Shown one piece after another: positions 16,792 through 25,511 of a DNA stretch of 64,000 nucleotides (positions are counted from its first letter, which is position 1; every line of letters starts with the position of its first letter). A model generated the notes under the pieces. That model made no database searches. It saw nothing but the letters and a program-made list of their open reading frames with translations, and was not told the DNA's origin. Made by a program: the position numbers and the translations under genes. Origin of the DNA: Atopomonas sediminilitoris (GTDB taxonomy: Bacteria; Pseudomonadota; Gammaproteobacteria; Pseudomonadales; Pseudomonadaceae); assembly GCF_022601735.1 (NCBI RefSeq), contig NZ_JAKUMM010000007.1, positions 62,001 through 126,000 on the forward strand, given 5' to 3'.

Positions 16792-19032
16792 ATGCAGTAC
16801 CTGTCTGCTGTGCGCAAACCGCCTTTTGCTCTTAGCCTGCTTGCGGGCATTTGTTTGTCATCCGTCGCCAGTGCTGCCACACAACTGGATGAAGTTGTTG
16901 TGGTCGGCGCACGTACGCCCACCCAAATCAGCGAACTGCCGGGCACGGTGTGGGTGGTTGAAGAAGAGCAAATTCAGCAACAAGCCAAAGCCGGCGTCCC
17001 CCTCAAAGAAGCGTTGGGGCAGTTAATTCCCGGCTTAGACATTGGTGCGCAAGGCCGTACCAACAATGGCCAGAACCTGCGTGGCCGCAGTGTGCTGGTG
17101 ATGATCGACGGCGTATCGCTGAACAGCGCACGCGGCATCAGCCGCCAGTTCGACTCGATCGACCCGTTCAACATCGCCCGTATCGAGGTGCTGTCCGGCG
17201 CTAACGCCCTTTACGGTGGCGGCGCCACCGGCGGCATCATCAATATTGTGACCAAGAAAGGTCAGCCAGGCAGCGCCCAGTATGAAAGCCAAGTCGGCCT
17301 GCGTAGCGGCTTTGAGACCAGCGAAGACCTCGACTGGAGCGCCGCCCAAGCCATCTCGGGCGGCACTGATAACGTGTTTGGCCGCTTGTCGGTGGCCTAT
17401 CAGCAGAACGGCGCCGCCTACGATGGCAGCGGCGATCGCGTGCTGATGGACATCACCCAGACCGACCTGCAGTACAACCGAGCCACCGACATCATGGGCA
17501 ATCTGGATATTTTGCTGCCCAACGGCCACAGCCTGAACTTAGGCGCGCAAATTTATGACTCTGGCTACAACGGGGATGACGGCCTGTATTTAGGGCAAAA
17601 CTTTAGCGCCCTGCGCACCGGCCAAGGCTTTGGTGTTGAGGATGGCTGGGATAGCGATCTCGACCCAGAAACCAACCGTCAGATGTACAACGCCACCTAC
17701 CATATCCCCGAAATCCTCGGCCATAGCGCCTACATCCAGGCGTATTACCGTCGGGAAGAAATGGCCTTTAACCCCTTCCCCAGCGTGCGTTTTTCCGGCA
17801 CCAACGTGAACCCGTTCCAGTCGTATTACTCGGCCTCGCAGCAAGACACCGATGCCTTCGGCGTCAAGCTGGCGCTAAATAAATCATGGGATCGCTTCGA
17901 CCTCACCTACGGTGTGGACGCAGACAAAGAAAGCTTTGACTCCAGCCAAACCCTGTTCGACCTGAACAAGGCCGCACAAAGCGGTGGCCTGACCGCCGAC
18001 AAATACGCCTCGGTGGGCCGCTACCCCGGCATCGACATCAAGAGCGTGTCCGCCTTCTCCCAAGCCAGCTTTAAAGCCACCGACAAGCTGACCCTGTCGG
18101 CCGGCATTCGCCACCAGAAGATGGAAACCGAAGTCGATGACTTTATCGGCGCGCAACAACAGGTCGCCATTGCTGCTGGTAAAGCCATGGGCGTTAACTT
18201 TTTGGGCCTCAGCGCCGACGCCATCCCCGGTGGTGCAAAAGACTACGACGTTACCCTGTATAACGCCGGCGCGGTGTACAAGCTAAACGACCAACAGCAG
18301 ACCTGGCTGAACTACTCCGAAGGCTTCGAGCTGCCCGATCCGGCCAAATACTATGGCTTAGGTAGCTACACCCTGGATGGTTCTGGCCACTGGGTACTCA
18401 ACAAAGGCGTCAGCGTCGACGACTCGCCACTGGACGGCATCAAAACCAAGCAAGTGGAATGGGGCTACCGCTACAACGACGGCACCTTGGATGCGCAAAC
18501 CGCCCTGTTCTACAGCTGGAGCGACAAGAGCATCACCTACGACAGCACGACCTTGGCGGTGCAGCAGCTGGATGACAAAAAGCGCAACTACGGCGTAGAG
18601 GCACAAGTCAGCTATTGGCTCAGCGATGCATGGCAAATCGGCGCTAACGGCTTGGCCATGCGCTCGCAGCAAAAGGTGGATGGCAGCTGGGACAAGCAAG
18701 AAGTAACCAGCGCCAGCCCGTCGAAAGCCGGTGCCTTTATTGGCTGGAATAACGACACGCAAAGTGTGCGCTTACAAGGTGTGCGCAGCTTCAACTTGAG
18801 CGACGAGAAGAGCAACACCATCGACGGCTACGCCCTGTTCGATCTGCTGGCCACGCAACAGCTACCCGTGGGCAACCTCACCGCCGGCATCCAAAACCTT
18901 ATGGACAAGGACTACACCACCGTGTGGGGCCAACGTGCGCAGGTGTTCTACGGTGCTTTAGCGCCAGCCGGGTTGTTTGACTACCACGGTCGCGGCCGCA
19001 CCTACAGCCTGACCTACAACGTGTCGTTCTAA
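16792..19032 (+). CDS. TonB-dependent ferric-siderophore receptor
   Basis: This 746-residue outer-membrane protein has a signal peptide (ICLSSVASAA). A TonB-box-like LDEVVVVGAR follows, then a plug domain (LPGTVWVVEEEQIQQQ, NLRGRSVLVMIDGVSLNS, RIEVLSGANALYGGGATGGIINIVT). A 22-strand beta-barrel ends in a terminal phenylalanine (LTYNVSF), the barrel-assembly signal. It would import a ferric siderophore using TonB energy. The Fur box and the downstream ATPase, binding protein, permease and FhuF-like reductase genes mark it as the outer-membrane step of one iron operon. No N-terminal sigma/anti-sigma signalling domain is visible. Confidence 0.95.
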   Translation: MQYLSAVRKPPFALSLLAGICLSSVASAATQLDEVVVVGARTPTQISELPGTVWVVEEEQIQQQAKAGVPLKEALGQLIPGLDIGAQGRTNNGQNLRGRSVLVMIDGVSLNSARGISRQFDSIDPFNIARIEVLSGANALYGGGATGGIINIVTKKGQPGSAQYESQVGLRSGFETSEDLDWSAAQAISGGTDNVFGRLSVAYQQNGAAYDGSGDRVLMDITQTDLQYNRATDIMGNLDILLPNGHSLNLGAQIYDSGYNGDDGLYLGQNFSALRTGQGFGVEDGWDSDLDPETNRQMYNATYHIPEILGHSAYIQAYYRREEMAFNPFPSVRFSGTNVNPFQSYYSASQQDTDAFGVKLALNKSWDRFDLTYGVDADKESFDSSQTLFDLNKAAQSGGLTADKYASVGRYPGIDIKSVSAFSQASFKATDKLTLSAGIRHQKMETEVDDFIGAQQQVAIAAGKAMGVNFLGLSADAIPGGAKDYDVTLYNAGAVYKLNDQQQTWLNYSEGFELPDPAKYYGLGSYTLDGSGHWVLNKGVSVDDSPLDGIKTKQVEWGYRYNDGTLDAQTALFYSWSDKSITYDSTTLAVQQLDDKKRNYGVEAQVSYWLSDAWQIGANGLAMRSQQKVDGSWDKQEVTSASPSKAGAFIGWNNDTQSVRLQGVRSFNLSDEKSNTIDGYALFDLLATQQLPVGNLTAGIQNLMDKDYTTVWGQRAQVFYGALAPAGLFDYHGRGRTYSLTYNVSF

Positions 19033-19039
19033 GAGGCCA

Positions 19040-19059
19040 AGCCCCAGCTTGCTGGGGCT
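19040..19059 (+). promoter_or_regulatory. Intercistronic hairpin overlapping the ATPase ribosome-binding site
   Basis: AGCCCCAGC (19040-19048) and GCTGGGGCT (19051-19059) form a perfect 9-bp stem with a two-base gap. No U-run follows. The only plausible Shine-Dalgarno for the ATPase ATG (19067) is the GGGG inside the 3' arm, so the hairpin could lower translation of the transporter genes relative to the receptor, or protect the receptor mRNA end. Confidence 0.6.
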
Positions 19060-19066
19060 ACGCATT

Positions 19067-19834
19067 ATGTTTGAACTGGATCAGGTCTGTTTTCGCGCTG
19101 GTCAGCGCACGCTTCTTGCGCCGCTGACCCTAGCGCTGCGCGCAGGGCAAATCACGGGTTTGCTCGGCCACAACGGCTCGGGCAAATCTACTTTGCTCAA
19201 GCTGTTGGCGCGCCAGCAATCCGCCCACAGCGGCACCGTGCGCTTTGCGCAGCGACCACTGGACGCTTGGCCGGCGCGCGCCTTTGCCCGCCAAGTGGCG
19301 TATTTGCCACAGCACCCCCCCTTAACCGATGGTCTGCGCGTGCATGAGTTAGTCGCCATGGGTCGCTACCCGTGGCACGGCGCGCTCGGGCGCTTTAGTG
19401 CCGACGACCGTCAGCATGTCGAGCAAGCCATTGAGCGCACCGGACTGACCGCCTTACGCCAAGCCTCGGTCAATCAGCTGTCTGGCGGCGAACGCCAGCG
19501 CGCGTGGCTGGCCATGTTATTGGCGCAAAACAGCCGCTTTTTACTGCTCGACGAACCGACCTCGGCGCTCGACGTGGCGCACCAGCTGCAAGTGCTCGAA
19601 CTGATTCGCCAACTGTGCGATGAGCGCGAGTTAGGCGTGGTCATCGTCTTGCACGACATCAACCTGGCCAGCCGGATTTGCGATGACATCATCGCCCTGC
19701 GTCACGGCCAGCTGGTGTTTCAAGGCAGTCCGCGCGAGCTGTTACAGCCACAACAGCTCACCCAGCTGTATGGCGTACCGATGCAAACCCTACCCGCTCC
19801 CGGCTACGCCTTGCCGCTGGCCTATATCGAATGA
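19067..19834 (+). CDS. Iron-siderophore ABC transporter ATP-binding protein
   Basis: The 255-residue ATPase of the FecE/FhuC family has Walker A GHNGSGKST, the Q-loop region YLPQHPPL, the ABC signature LSGGERQRA, Walker B FLLLDEPTSALD and switch histidine VLHDINLA. It powers import of the ferric siderophore across the inner membrane together with the fused permease. ATG 19067 is preferred over an upstream TTG at 19049, which lies in the hairpin. Its stop overlaps the start of the binding-protein gene (ATGA-type overlap), indicating tight coupling. Confidence 0.94.
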   Translation: MFELDQVCFRAGQRTLLAPLTLALRAGQITGLLGHNGSGKSTLLKLLARQQSAHSGTVRFAQRPLDAWPARAFARQVAYLPQHPPLTDGLRVHELVAMGRYPWHGALGRFSADDRQHVEQAIERTGLTALRQASVNQLSGGERQRAWLAMLLAQNSRFLLLDEPTSALDVAHQLQVLELIRQLCDERELGVVIVLHDINLASRICDDIIALRHGQLVFQGSPRELLQPQQLTQLYGVPMQTLPAPGYALPLAYIE

Positions 19835-20739
19835 GAGTGATCATGTTGTCTTTGTTGTATCGCCTTGCCGCCGGTTTCGCCTTGTGCTTGAGCACCAGCG
19901 CGCACGCCGCCACCTTTGAGCATGAGGCCGGAGAAGTCACCTTCGAGCAAACGCCCAGCCGCATCGTCACGCTGGAGTGGAGTTTGGCCGAAATCGCCAT
20001 CGACCTTGGAGTGCCACCCATCGCCATGGCGGAAGTCGAGGGTTATCAGCAGTGGGTGGTGGAGCCGAGCCTACCCGCCAGCGTGCAAGACTTGGGTTCA
20101 CGTCGCGAGCCCAACCTAGAAAAGCTGCAAGCGCTTAAACCCGAACTGATATTGGTGCCGCACGACTACACCCCTCTGCTGGACAAGCTGCAAGCCATCG
20201 CACCGGTGATGGTGCTGTCGATCTACACCGAAGACCGCCAGCCTTGGCAGCGCGCCACCCAGATCACCCGCACCTTAGGTGACGTGTTAGGCAAAAGCGC
20301 CGAAGCTAACGCGCTGATCGCCCACACCGAGGCACAGCTAGCCCACTACCGCGAGCAACTAGCGCCCGTGCGCACCCCCGTGGCATTGATCAACATCACC
20401 GACGCACGCCATGTGCGCGTGCACGGCGGACAAGGGCTTTATCAAGCAACGCTGGATCAGCTCGGACTAACCAATGCCTGGCAAGGCCAAGCCAATTACT
20501 GGGGCTTTGCCACCCAAGGGATTGAACAGCTGCAGGTCAGCGACGGCACGACGCTGTTTTATTTCCAGCCGGTCGCCGATAAAACCTTAGAAATCATGAC
20601 GCAAAGCCCTCTCTGGCGTGCGCGTGACTTTGCCCGTGACCAGCGCGTGCACAGCCTAGAGCCCGTCTGGGCGTTTGGCGGCCTGCATGCTGGCGAACGC
20701 TTGGCACGTTTGCTCACACACGCGTTGACCTCTGAATAA
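19831..20739 (+). CDS. Iron-siderophore ABC transporter periplasmic binding protein
   Basis: The 302-residue protein has a cleavable signal peptide ending near AHAATF. It then shows the FhuD/TroA-type fold: RIVTLEWSLAEIAIDLGVPP, LEKLQALKPELILVP, and a long connecting helix between lobes. It should carry the ferric siderophore from the receptor to the permease in the periplasm. The start overlaps the ATPase stop. A second in-frame ATG at 19843, with a GAGAG sequence before it, is an equally good candidate and would shorten the signal peptide by four residues. Confidence 0.9.
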   Translation: MRVIMLSLLYRLAAGFALCLSTSAHAATFEHEAGEVTFEQTPSRIVTLEWSLAEIAIDLGVPPIAMAEVEGYQQWVVEPSLPASVQDLGSRREPNLEKLQALKPELILVPHDYTPLLDKLQAIAPVMVLSIYTEDRQPWQRATQITRTLGDVLGKSAEANALIAHTEAQLAHYREQLAPVRTPVALINITDARHVRVHGGQGLYQATLDQLGLTNAWQGQANYWGFATQGIEQLQVSDGTTLFYFQPVADKTLEIMTQSPLWRARDFARDQRVHSLEPVWAFGGLHAGERLARLLTHALTSE

Positions 20740-20744
20740 CGCCG

Positions 20745-22718
20745 ATGAATACCCGCGCTCGTCTACCGCTGTACGCAGCCACGCTCACGGCGCTGTGCTT
20801 CGCCCTCGTCAGTTGGCAACTCAGCCAAACCCTGCCGTGGCAAGAATGGTGGCACAGCGCGCAACAACCCAACCCCGATGACTACCGCCAGCTGCTGCTG
20901 TGGTACAGCCTGCTGCCGCGCCTGTGTGCCAGCCTGCTGGCTGGGGCGGGGTTAGCCTTATCCGGAATCGTGTTACAGCAGGTGCTGCGCAACCCGATTG
21001 CCTCCCCCAGCACGTTAGGCATCGCCGGTGGCGCGCAGTTAGCCATGGCCGCGGGCGGCCTGTTTTTACCGGCGCAGCTGGCGCCACCTACGGAGTGGCT
21101 GGCCATGCTCGGCGGCCTTGCCGCGCTAAGCTTGGTGCTGACGCTGGCGTGGGGTAAGCAGCTATCACCCCTCGCGGTGATTCTGGCCGGTCTGGTGGTG
21201 GGGCTGTACTGCGGTGCCTTAAACGGCGCGTTGATTTTGCTGCATGAACAGCGCTTAAGCGGCCTGTTCTTGTGGGGTGCCGGCTCGCTCAATCAGCAAG
21301 ACTGGCAGGCGGTGCAGTTTCTCTGGCCACGCTTGCTGATCGGCGCGAGCCTGTTGGCACTCTTGGCGCGCCCGCTCAGCCTGCTCAGCCTGCAAGACGC
21401 GCAAGCGCAAAGCCTTGGCGTGCCGCTGCTGTGGCTGCGTTTGGCGGCGCTGCTGTGTGCGGTATGGCTCTGCGCCTGCGTCATCAGCAGTCTGGGTGTG
21501 TTTGCCTTTATCGGCCTAGCGGGGCCGGCCATGGCCCGTCTACTCGGCGCGCGCAAGCTTTGGCAACAACTGCTGTGGGCGCCGGCCTGCGGCGCACTGC
21601 TGCTAACGTTGACCGACCAACTGCTGCAATGGGGCGAACCACGCGGTCTTGGCTGGCTCCCCACTGGCGCGGCCACCGCACTGATCGGTGCCCCGCTGTT
21701 GCTGTGGCTGCTGCCTAAGGTGCGCGCCCTGCGCGAAACCGACGAGAACGCCAGCATCAGCCAACGCCAGCACCCCGGTCGCTGGCCGCGTTACATCGGC
21801 GTACTGCTGCTACTCAGCGTCGTGGCAGCCCTGCTAATCGGCCGTGGGCAAAGCGAATGGTTAGCGCTCGACCTACCCACCCTGCAACAACTGTTGCCTT
21901 GGCGCTTACCCCGCGTACTGGGCGCCTTGGCCGCCGGCATCTTGCTCGCCTTGGCTGGCTGCGTACTGCAACGCTTGGCGCACAACCCACTGGCCAGCCC
22001 CGAGGTACTGGGCATCAGCGCCGGTAGCGCGCTGGGCTTAATCGCGTTGGTGTTGCTCGTGCCCAACCCCGCCCGTGGTTGGCAGTTGTTGGCGGCGGCG
22101 TGTGGTGCGGCGCTGAGTTTGGCCTTGCTGCTGCACTTATCGCGGCGTGCGCAGTATTCACCCCAACGCCTGCTGCTGGCCGGTATTGCCTTGGCAGCCC
22201 TGCTCGACGCCATCCTGCATCTGTTATTAGCCAGTGGCGACCCGCGTTTGATGCCGCTGCTGTATTGGTTGGCCGGCTCGACGTACTACACCAGCATCGG
22301 GCAGTCGCTGGCGTTGCTCGCCTTGGCGGGACTGTTAGCGCTGCTGTGCTGGGCCGGCAGCCGCTGGTTAAACCTACTCAGCCTTGGCGCCGAAACGGCG
22401 CAAGGGCTGGGGCTTAACCTCGCCAAAGCCCGCCTCGGCCTGTTGACCTTGGCCGCCACCTTGACGGCGGGTGCCACATTACTCATCGGCCCGCTGAGCT
22501 TTATCGGCCTGATGGCCCCGCACATGGCGCGCCTGCTTGGCGCGCAACAAGTGCGCGCACAGTTACTGCTCAGCGCCCTGATTGGCGCGCTGTTAATGGT
22601 GTTGGCGGACTGGCTAGGGCGCAACCTGCTCTACCCCTTCCAGTTACCGGCGGGTCTGTTGGCCACCTTGGTCGGCGGACTGTACTTTTTATTTGGCTTA
22701 AGACGCAGTGGCCAATGA
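20745..22718 (+). CDS. Fused double FecCD-type siderophore permease (FhuB-like)
   Basis: The 657-residue membrane protein consists of two homologous FecCD permease halves joined near residue 340, the same architecture and length as E. coli FhuB (about 660). Each half has around ten hydrophobic segments and repeats family features such as LPRLCASLLAGAGLALSGIVLQ / LPRVLGALAAGILLALAGCVLQ and NPIASPSTLGIAGG / NPLASPEVLGISAG. It forms the whole transmembrane channel without a partner permease. Hydroxamate siderophores are the usual substrates of fused forms, so that class is suggested here. It lies 5 bp after the binding-protein gene. Confidence 0.93.
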   Translation: MNTRARLPLYAATLTALCFALVSWQLSQTLPWQEWWHSAQQPNPDDYRQLLLWYSLLPRLCASLLAGAGLALSGIVLQQVLRNPIASPSTLGIAGGAQLAMAAGGLFLPAQLAPPTEWLAMLGGLAALSLVLTLAWGKQLSPLAVILAGLVVGLYCGALNGALILLHEQRLSGLFLWGAGSLNQQDWQAVQFLWPRLLIGASLLALLARPLSLLSLQDAQAQSLGVPLLWLRLAALLCAVWLCACVISSLGVFAFIGLAGPAMARLLGARKLWQQLLWAPACGALLLTLTDQLLQWGEPRGLGWLPTGAATALIGAPLLLWLLPKVRALRETDENASISQRQHPGRWPRYIGVLLLLSVVAALLIGRGQSEWLALDLPTLQQLLPWRLPRVLGALAAGILLALAGCVLQRLAHNPLASPEVLGISAGSALGLIALVLLVPNPARGWQLLAAACGAALSLALLLHLSRRAQYSPQRLLLAGIALAALLDAILHLLLASGDPRLMPLLYWLAGSTYYTSIGQSLALLALAGLLALLCWAGSRWLNLLSLGAETAQGLGLNLAKARLGLLTLAATLTAGATLLIGPLSFIGLMAPHMARLLGAQQVRAQLLLSALIGALLMVLADWLGRNLLYPFQLPAGLLATLVGGLYFLFGLRRSGQ

Positions 22719-23524
22719 TCAACTTCAGTGAACGCTTTCAAGCCTTATTGCCCAACGATGCGCACGTACAAGACGAGCTCAGCGCCCTGCTCACGCCTTG
22801 CGCCAAGCCAGTCGACAGCCCCAGCGCAGCTTGGCTTGCACTGCAGCAAGATCACCGCGCCCTGTGGCAGTTTTGTACGCCGCTGCGCGAGGCCTTGGGT
22901 ATCTCACAGCGCACCGTGCTGGTGAGCTTGCTGCACAAACACTACTGCCAGCAGCAGTTTGGCCCCCGTGCCGCGCAGGCGCTGCTCGATCAGCCATGGC
23001 CGGCGTTTGAGGACAACGAACAGGTTCACCTCAGCCACGACCAGCGCCAACTGTGCTGGCACAGCGACCAGCCAATCGCACCGGCCGCCGCCCAAACAAG
23101 CCTAAGCGCCTTGATGTCGCAGATCCCTGAACAGCTGAATGTGCAGTACCGCACTTGGCGCGCGCTGGGCATCGGCCCCGGCGTGTATTGGAGCAATGCG
23201 GCACTCAGCTTAGTGATGCCGTGGAACCTGCTCTTAGGTCATGTGCGCGAGAGTGAGCAGCTTGGCCAGCTCAGTCAGGCGTTTCTGACCGGCTTTGGTG
23301 AGAAGTTAGCCGCACAACTGCAATGGATTGGCGTGCGCCAGCACGGCCTGCGTCACTGGCTGCCCAAGCGCCAAGGTTGCTGCCTGCAATATCAATGCAC
23401 GCAAGGCGAAGGCCAATGCGGCACGTGTTCGCTGCGCAGCAAAGATGAATTTCTCACATTAATCGCCCAACACTATGGCGCGATTGAAGAGGACAGCAGC
23501 CCGCTGGCCACACCGGCGGGCTGA
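22715..23524 (+). CDS. FhuF-like ferric siderophore reductase ([2Fe-2S])
   Basis: The 269-residue cytoplasmic protein ends with the cysteine signature CC-x11-C-x2-C (visible as GCCLQYQC then CGTC) that binds a [2Fe-2S] cluster in FhuF-type reductases. E. coli FhuF has the same motif with slightly shorter spacing. It would reduce and release iron from the imported ferric hydroxamate. The mid-protein segment VYWSNAALSLVMPWNLLLGH resembles the family core. Its ATG overlaps the permease stop by 4 bp, making it the last gene of the iron operon. Confidence 0.85.
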   Translation: MINFSERFQALLPNDAHVQDELSALLTPCAKPVDSPSAAWLALQQDHRALWQFCTPLREALGISQRTVLVSLLHKHYCQQQFGPRAAQALLDQPWPAFEDNEQVHLSHDQRQLCWHSDQPIAPAAAQTSLSALMSQIPEQLNVQYRTWRALGIGPGVYWSNAALSLVMPWNLLLGHVRESEQLGQLSQAFLTGFGEKLAAQLQWIGVRQHGLRHWLPKRQGCCLQYQCTQGEGQCGTCSLRSKDEFLTLIAQHYGAIEEDSSPLATPAG

Positions 23525-23537
23525 CAAAAAACAGCGC

Positions 23538-24536
23538 TTATTCCAGCGCCGCCAACACCCCCAAGGTGATCTTGCGCGTGGTTTGACCGGCAAAATCGAC
23601 GCGCCGCTCTTTGCCTAAAAAGCGCTCGACAGCTTGTTCGATGCGCTCAGCCTCATCATTCAAGCCCCAGTGATGGCGCAACAACAACGCGGCGCTCAAG
23701 ATCGCCGCCAGCGGATTGGCGCGCCCCGTGCCGGCAATATCCGGCGCCGAACCGTGCACCGGCTCGGCCAGCGCGCAACCGTTACCCCAATTCAATGAAG
23801 GCGCCAGCCCCAAGCCACCGGCCCAATGCGCGGCTAAGTCCGACAGAATGTCGCCGAACAAATTGGTGGTCAGAATCAGATCAAAGCGCTCAGGCGCTTC
23901 AGCCAGCTGCAAGGCCGCCACATCCACCAAACGCTCATCGACGATCGGCGCAAAGCCTGCATCCGCCAGCACCGCTTTACAGGTGTCGCGGAACAAGCCG
24001 CACGTCAGCGGCAGCACATTGGCTTTATGCACTAAGGTGATGCGCCACGCGCCGCGCTCTTTGGCCACTTTCACCGCTCGCTCGGCCAACGCCAAGCACG
24101 CATCGCGGGTGATGACTCGTTCAGCCACCGCCACGCCATCCCGATCCAAACGCTCACGCCCGCTGTACAGGCACTCGCTGTTCTCGCGCAGAATCAGCAG
24201 GTCAACACCGCGCTTGGGCGATACCAACGGACGGCTGCGTACCGGTCTTACGTTCACTGTTAACTGCAAACGCTGACGCAGCGTGACGATGGCACTGCGG
24301 TAACCGGCCACGGCGTGCATGGGTGACTGCACAGCACCAAACAACCCAGCGCCACAACGTTTCATGGTTTCAAGCGTTGCTTGCGGCACCGCCTCGCCAG
24401 TGCGCTGAAAGCAGCCCCAGCCGGCGTCTGCTTCTTCGAGGACCAACTGCGGCAAGACCGCTTGCAATACCGTGACCGCGGCCTCGGTGACTTCGCTGCC
24501 GATGCCGTCACCGGGAATCACACATAAGCGCTGCAT
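23538..24536 (-). CDS. Isocitrate/isopropylmalate dehydrogenase family enzyme (homoisocitrate-type)
   Basis: The 332-residue enzyme has the decarboxylating beta-hydroxyacid dehydrogenase pattern: N-terminal VIPGDGIGSEV, substrate loop SAIVTLRQRLQL...NVRPVRS, RENSECLYSGRE, the Lys of LVHKANVLP, metal-binding NLFGDILSDLAA and GSAPDIAGTGRANP. The substrate loop differs from typical LeuB and looks closest, from memory, to homoisocitrate or tartrate/isocitrate-type members. It is probably NAD-dependent. A strong AGGAGGT Shine-Dalgarno precedes the ATG. It follows the EamA transporter gene by 59 bp and converges on the iron operon with a 13-bp gap. Confidence 0.82.
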   Translation of the reverse strand: MQRLCVIPGDGIGSEVTEAAVTVLQAVLPQLVLEEADAGWGCFQRTGEAVPQATLETMKRCGAGLFGAVQSPMHAVAGYRSAIVTLRQRLQLTVNVRPVRSRPLVSPKRGVDLLILRENSECLYSGRERLDRDGVAVAERVITRDACLALAERAVKVAKERGAWRITLVHKANVLPLTCGLFRDTCKAVLADAGFAPIVDERLVDVAALQLAEAPERFDLILTTNLFGDILSDLAAHWAGGLGLAPSLNWGNGCALAEPVHGSAPDIAGTGRANPLAAILSAALLLRHHWGLNDEAERIEQAVERFLGKERRVDFAGQTTRKITLGVLAALE

Positions 24537-24595
24537 GCTACCTCCTGCTGGTTAAGCTGTGACGCTAACAGGCTCAGGCCCATTCAGCCAGCACG

Positions 24596-25507
24596 CTAGT
24601 GAGCAGCGCTGCGCTGCCCCCACCACAAGCCAAACAAGATCAGGCCACCGCCACAGGCGTGCGCCCAGGTGACTTGCTCGTCCAGCAGCCACACGGCCAA
24701 CACGGCGGTGAACACGGGCATCAGGTAGTTGAACACTGCCGCTGTGTTGGCACCGAGCACGCGCACGCCTTGGTTCCAACCAAAATACGCCAGCAACGAG
24801 GCAAACACGGCGGTGTAGGCAATGCCGGCCAGATTACCCACGGTGAGGGCAAAACCGCCTACCTGCTGCCACTCCCACCAATACAAGGGCAACAAGGGCG
24901 GCGCACCAATCAATACCAGCGCCGCCAATAACAGCATGGGGCTAAAGCCTTGCAGGTGCGCTGCCCAGCGCTTGAGCAATACGCTGTACAAGCCCCAATC
25001 CAGCACAGCGAGCAACATCAACACATCACCCTGATTGAATTGCAGCGCCCATAAACGTTGCCAACTGCCGGCGCTGATTAACCACAGCAAGCCCAGCAAA
25101 GCCACCAGCGTGCCCAACACGTTGCGCCGCGTCGGCCAGCTATTGAGCAGCCAGCCGCTCAAGGCAAACACCGCCACCGGCAAGGTGGTGTTGACGAGGG
25201 TGATATTGATCGCGGTGGTGGATACCGCCGCGTGATACAGAATGGTGTTAAAGGTGCTGATGCCCAACACGCCCAGCACCACTAAGCGCCAGCCACCTTG
25301 GCGCAACCGCGCACGTTCGCGCCACAAAAGCGGTGCGGTCAGCGGGATCAAGATTAGAAAAGCCCCCGCCCAGCGCCAAAACGACATCGCCATGGGTGGC
25401 ACACTGCCTGCCAGCGCGCGCGCCACCAAGGCATTACCGGCCCAACTTAAAATCGCCAGCAATAGCCACAGCGCCGCACGGTGCTGCGGCGTCAACCCAA
25501 GGGGCAC
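24596..25507 (-). CDS. DMT superfamily EamA-type transporter
   Basis: The 303-residue inner-membrane protein has ten hydrophobic segments in two EamA repeats. The first begins LWLLLAILSWAGNALVARALAG and the second GDVLMLLAVLDWGLYSVLLKRWA. Family members export metabolites or amino acids; the substrate is unknown. The likely start is GTG at 25507, 4 bp after the carbonic anhydrase stop, so translation is probably coupled. It lies second in a carbonic anhydrase - transporter - dehydrogenase minus-strand unit. Confidence 0.88.
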   Translation of the reverse strand: MPLGLTPQHRAALWLLLAILSWAGNALVARALAGSVPPMAMSFWRWAGAFLILIPLTAPLLWRERARLRQGGWRLVVLGVLGISTFNTILYHAAVSTTAINITLVNTTLPVAVFALSGWLLNSWPTRRNVLGTLVALLGLLWLISAGSWQRLWALQFNQGDVLMLLAVLDWGLYSVLLKRWAAHLQGFSPMLLLAALVLIGAPPLLPLYWWEWQQVGGFALTVGNLAGIAYTAVFASLLAYFGWNQGVRVLGANTAAVFNYLMPVFTAVLAVWLLDEQVTWAHACGGGLILFGLWWGQRSAAH

Positions 25508-25511
25508 GGGG

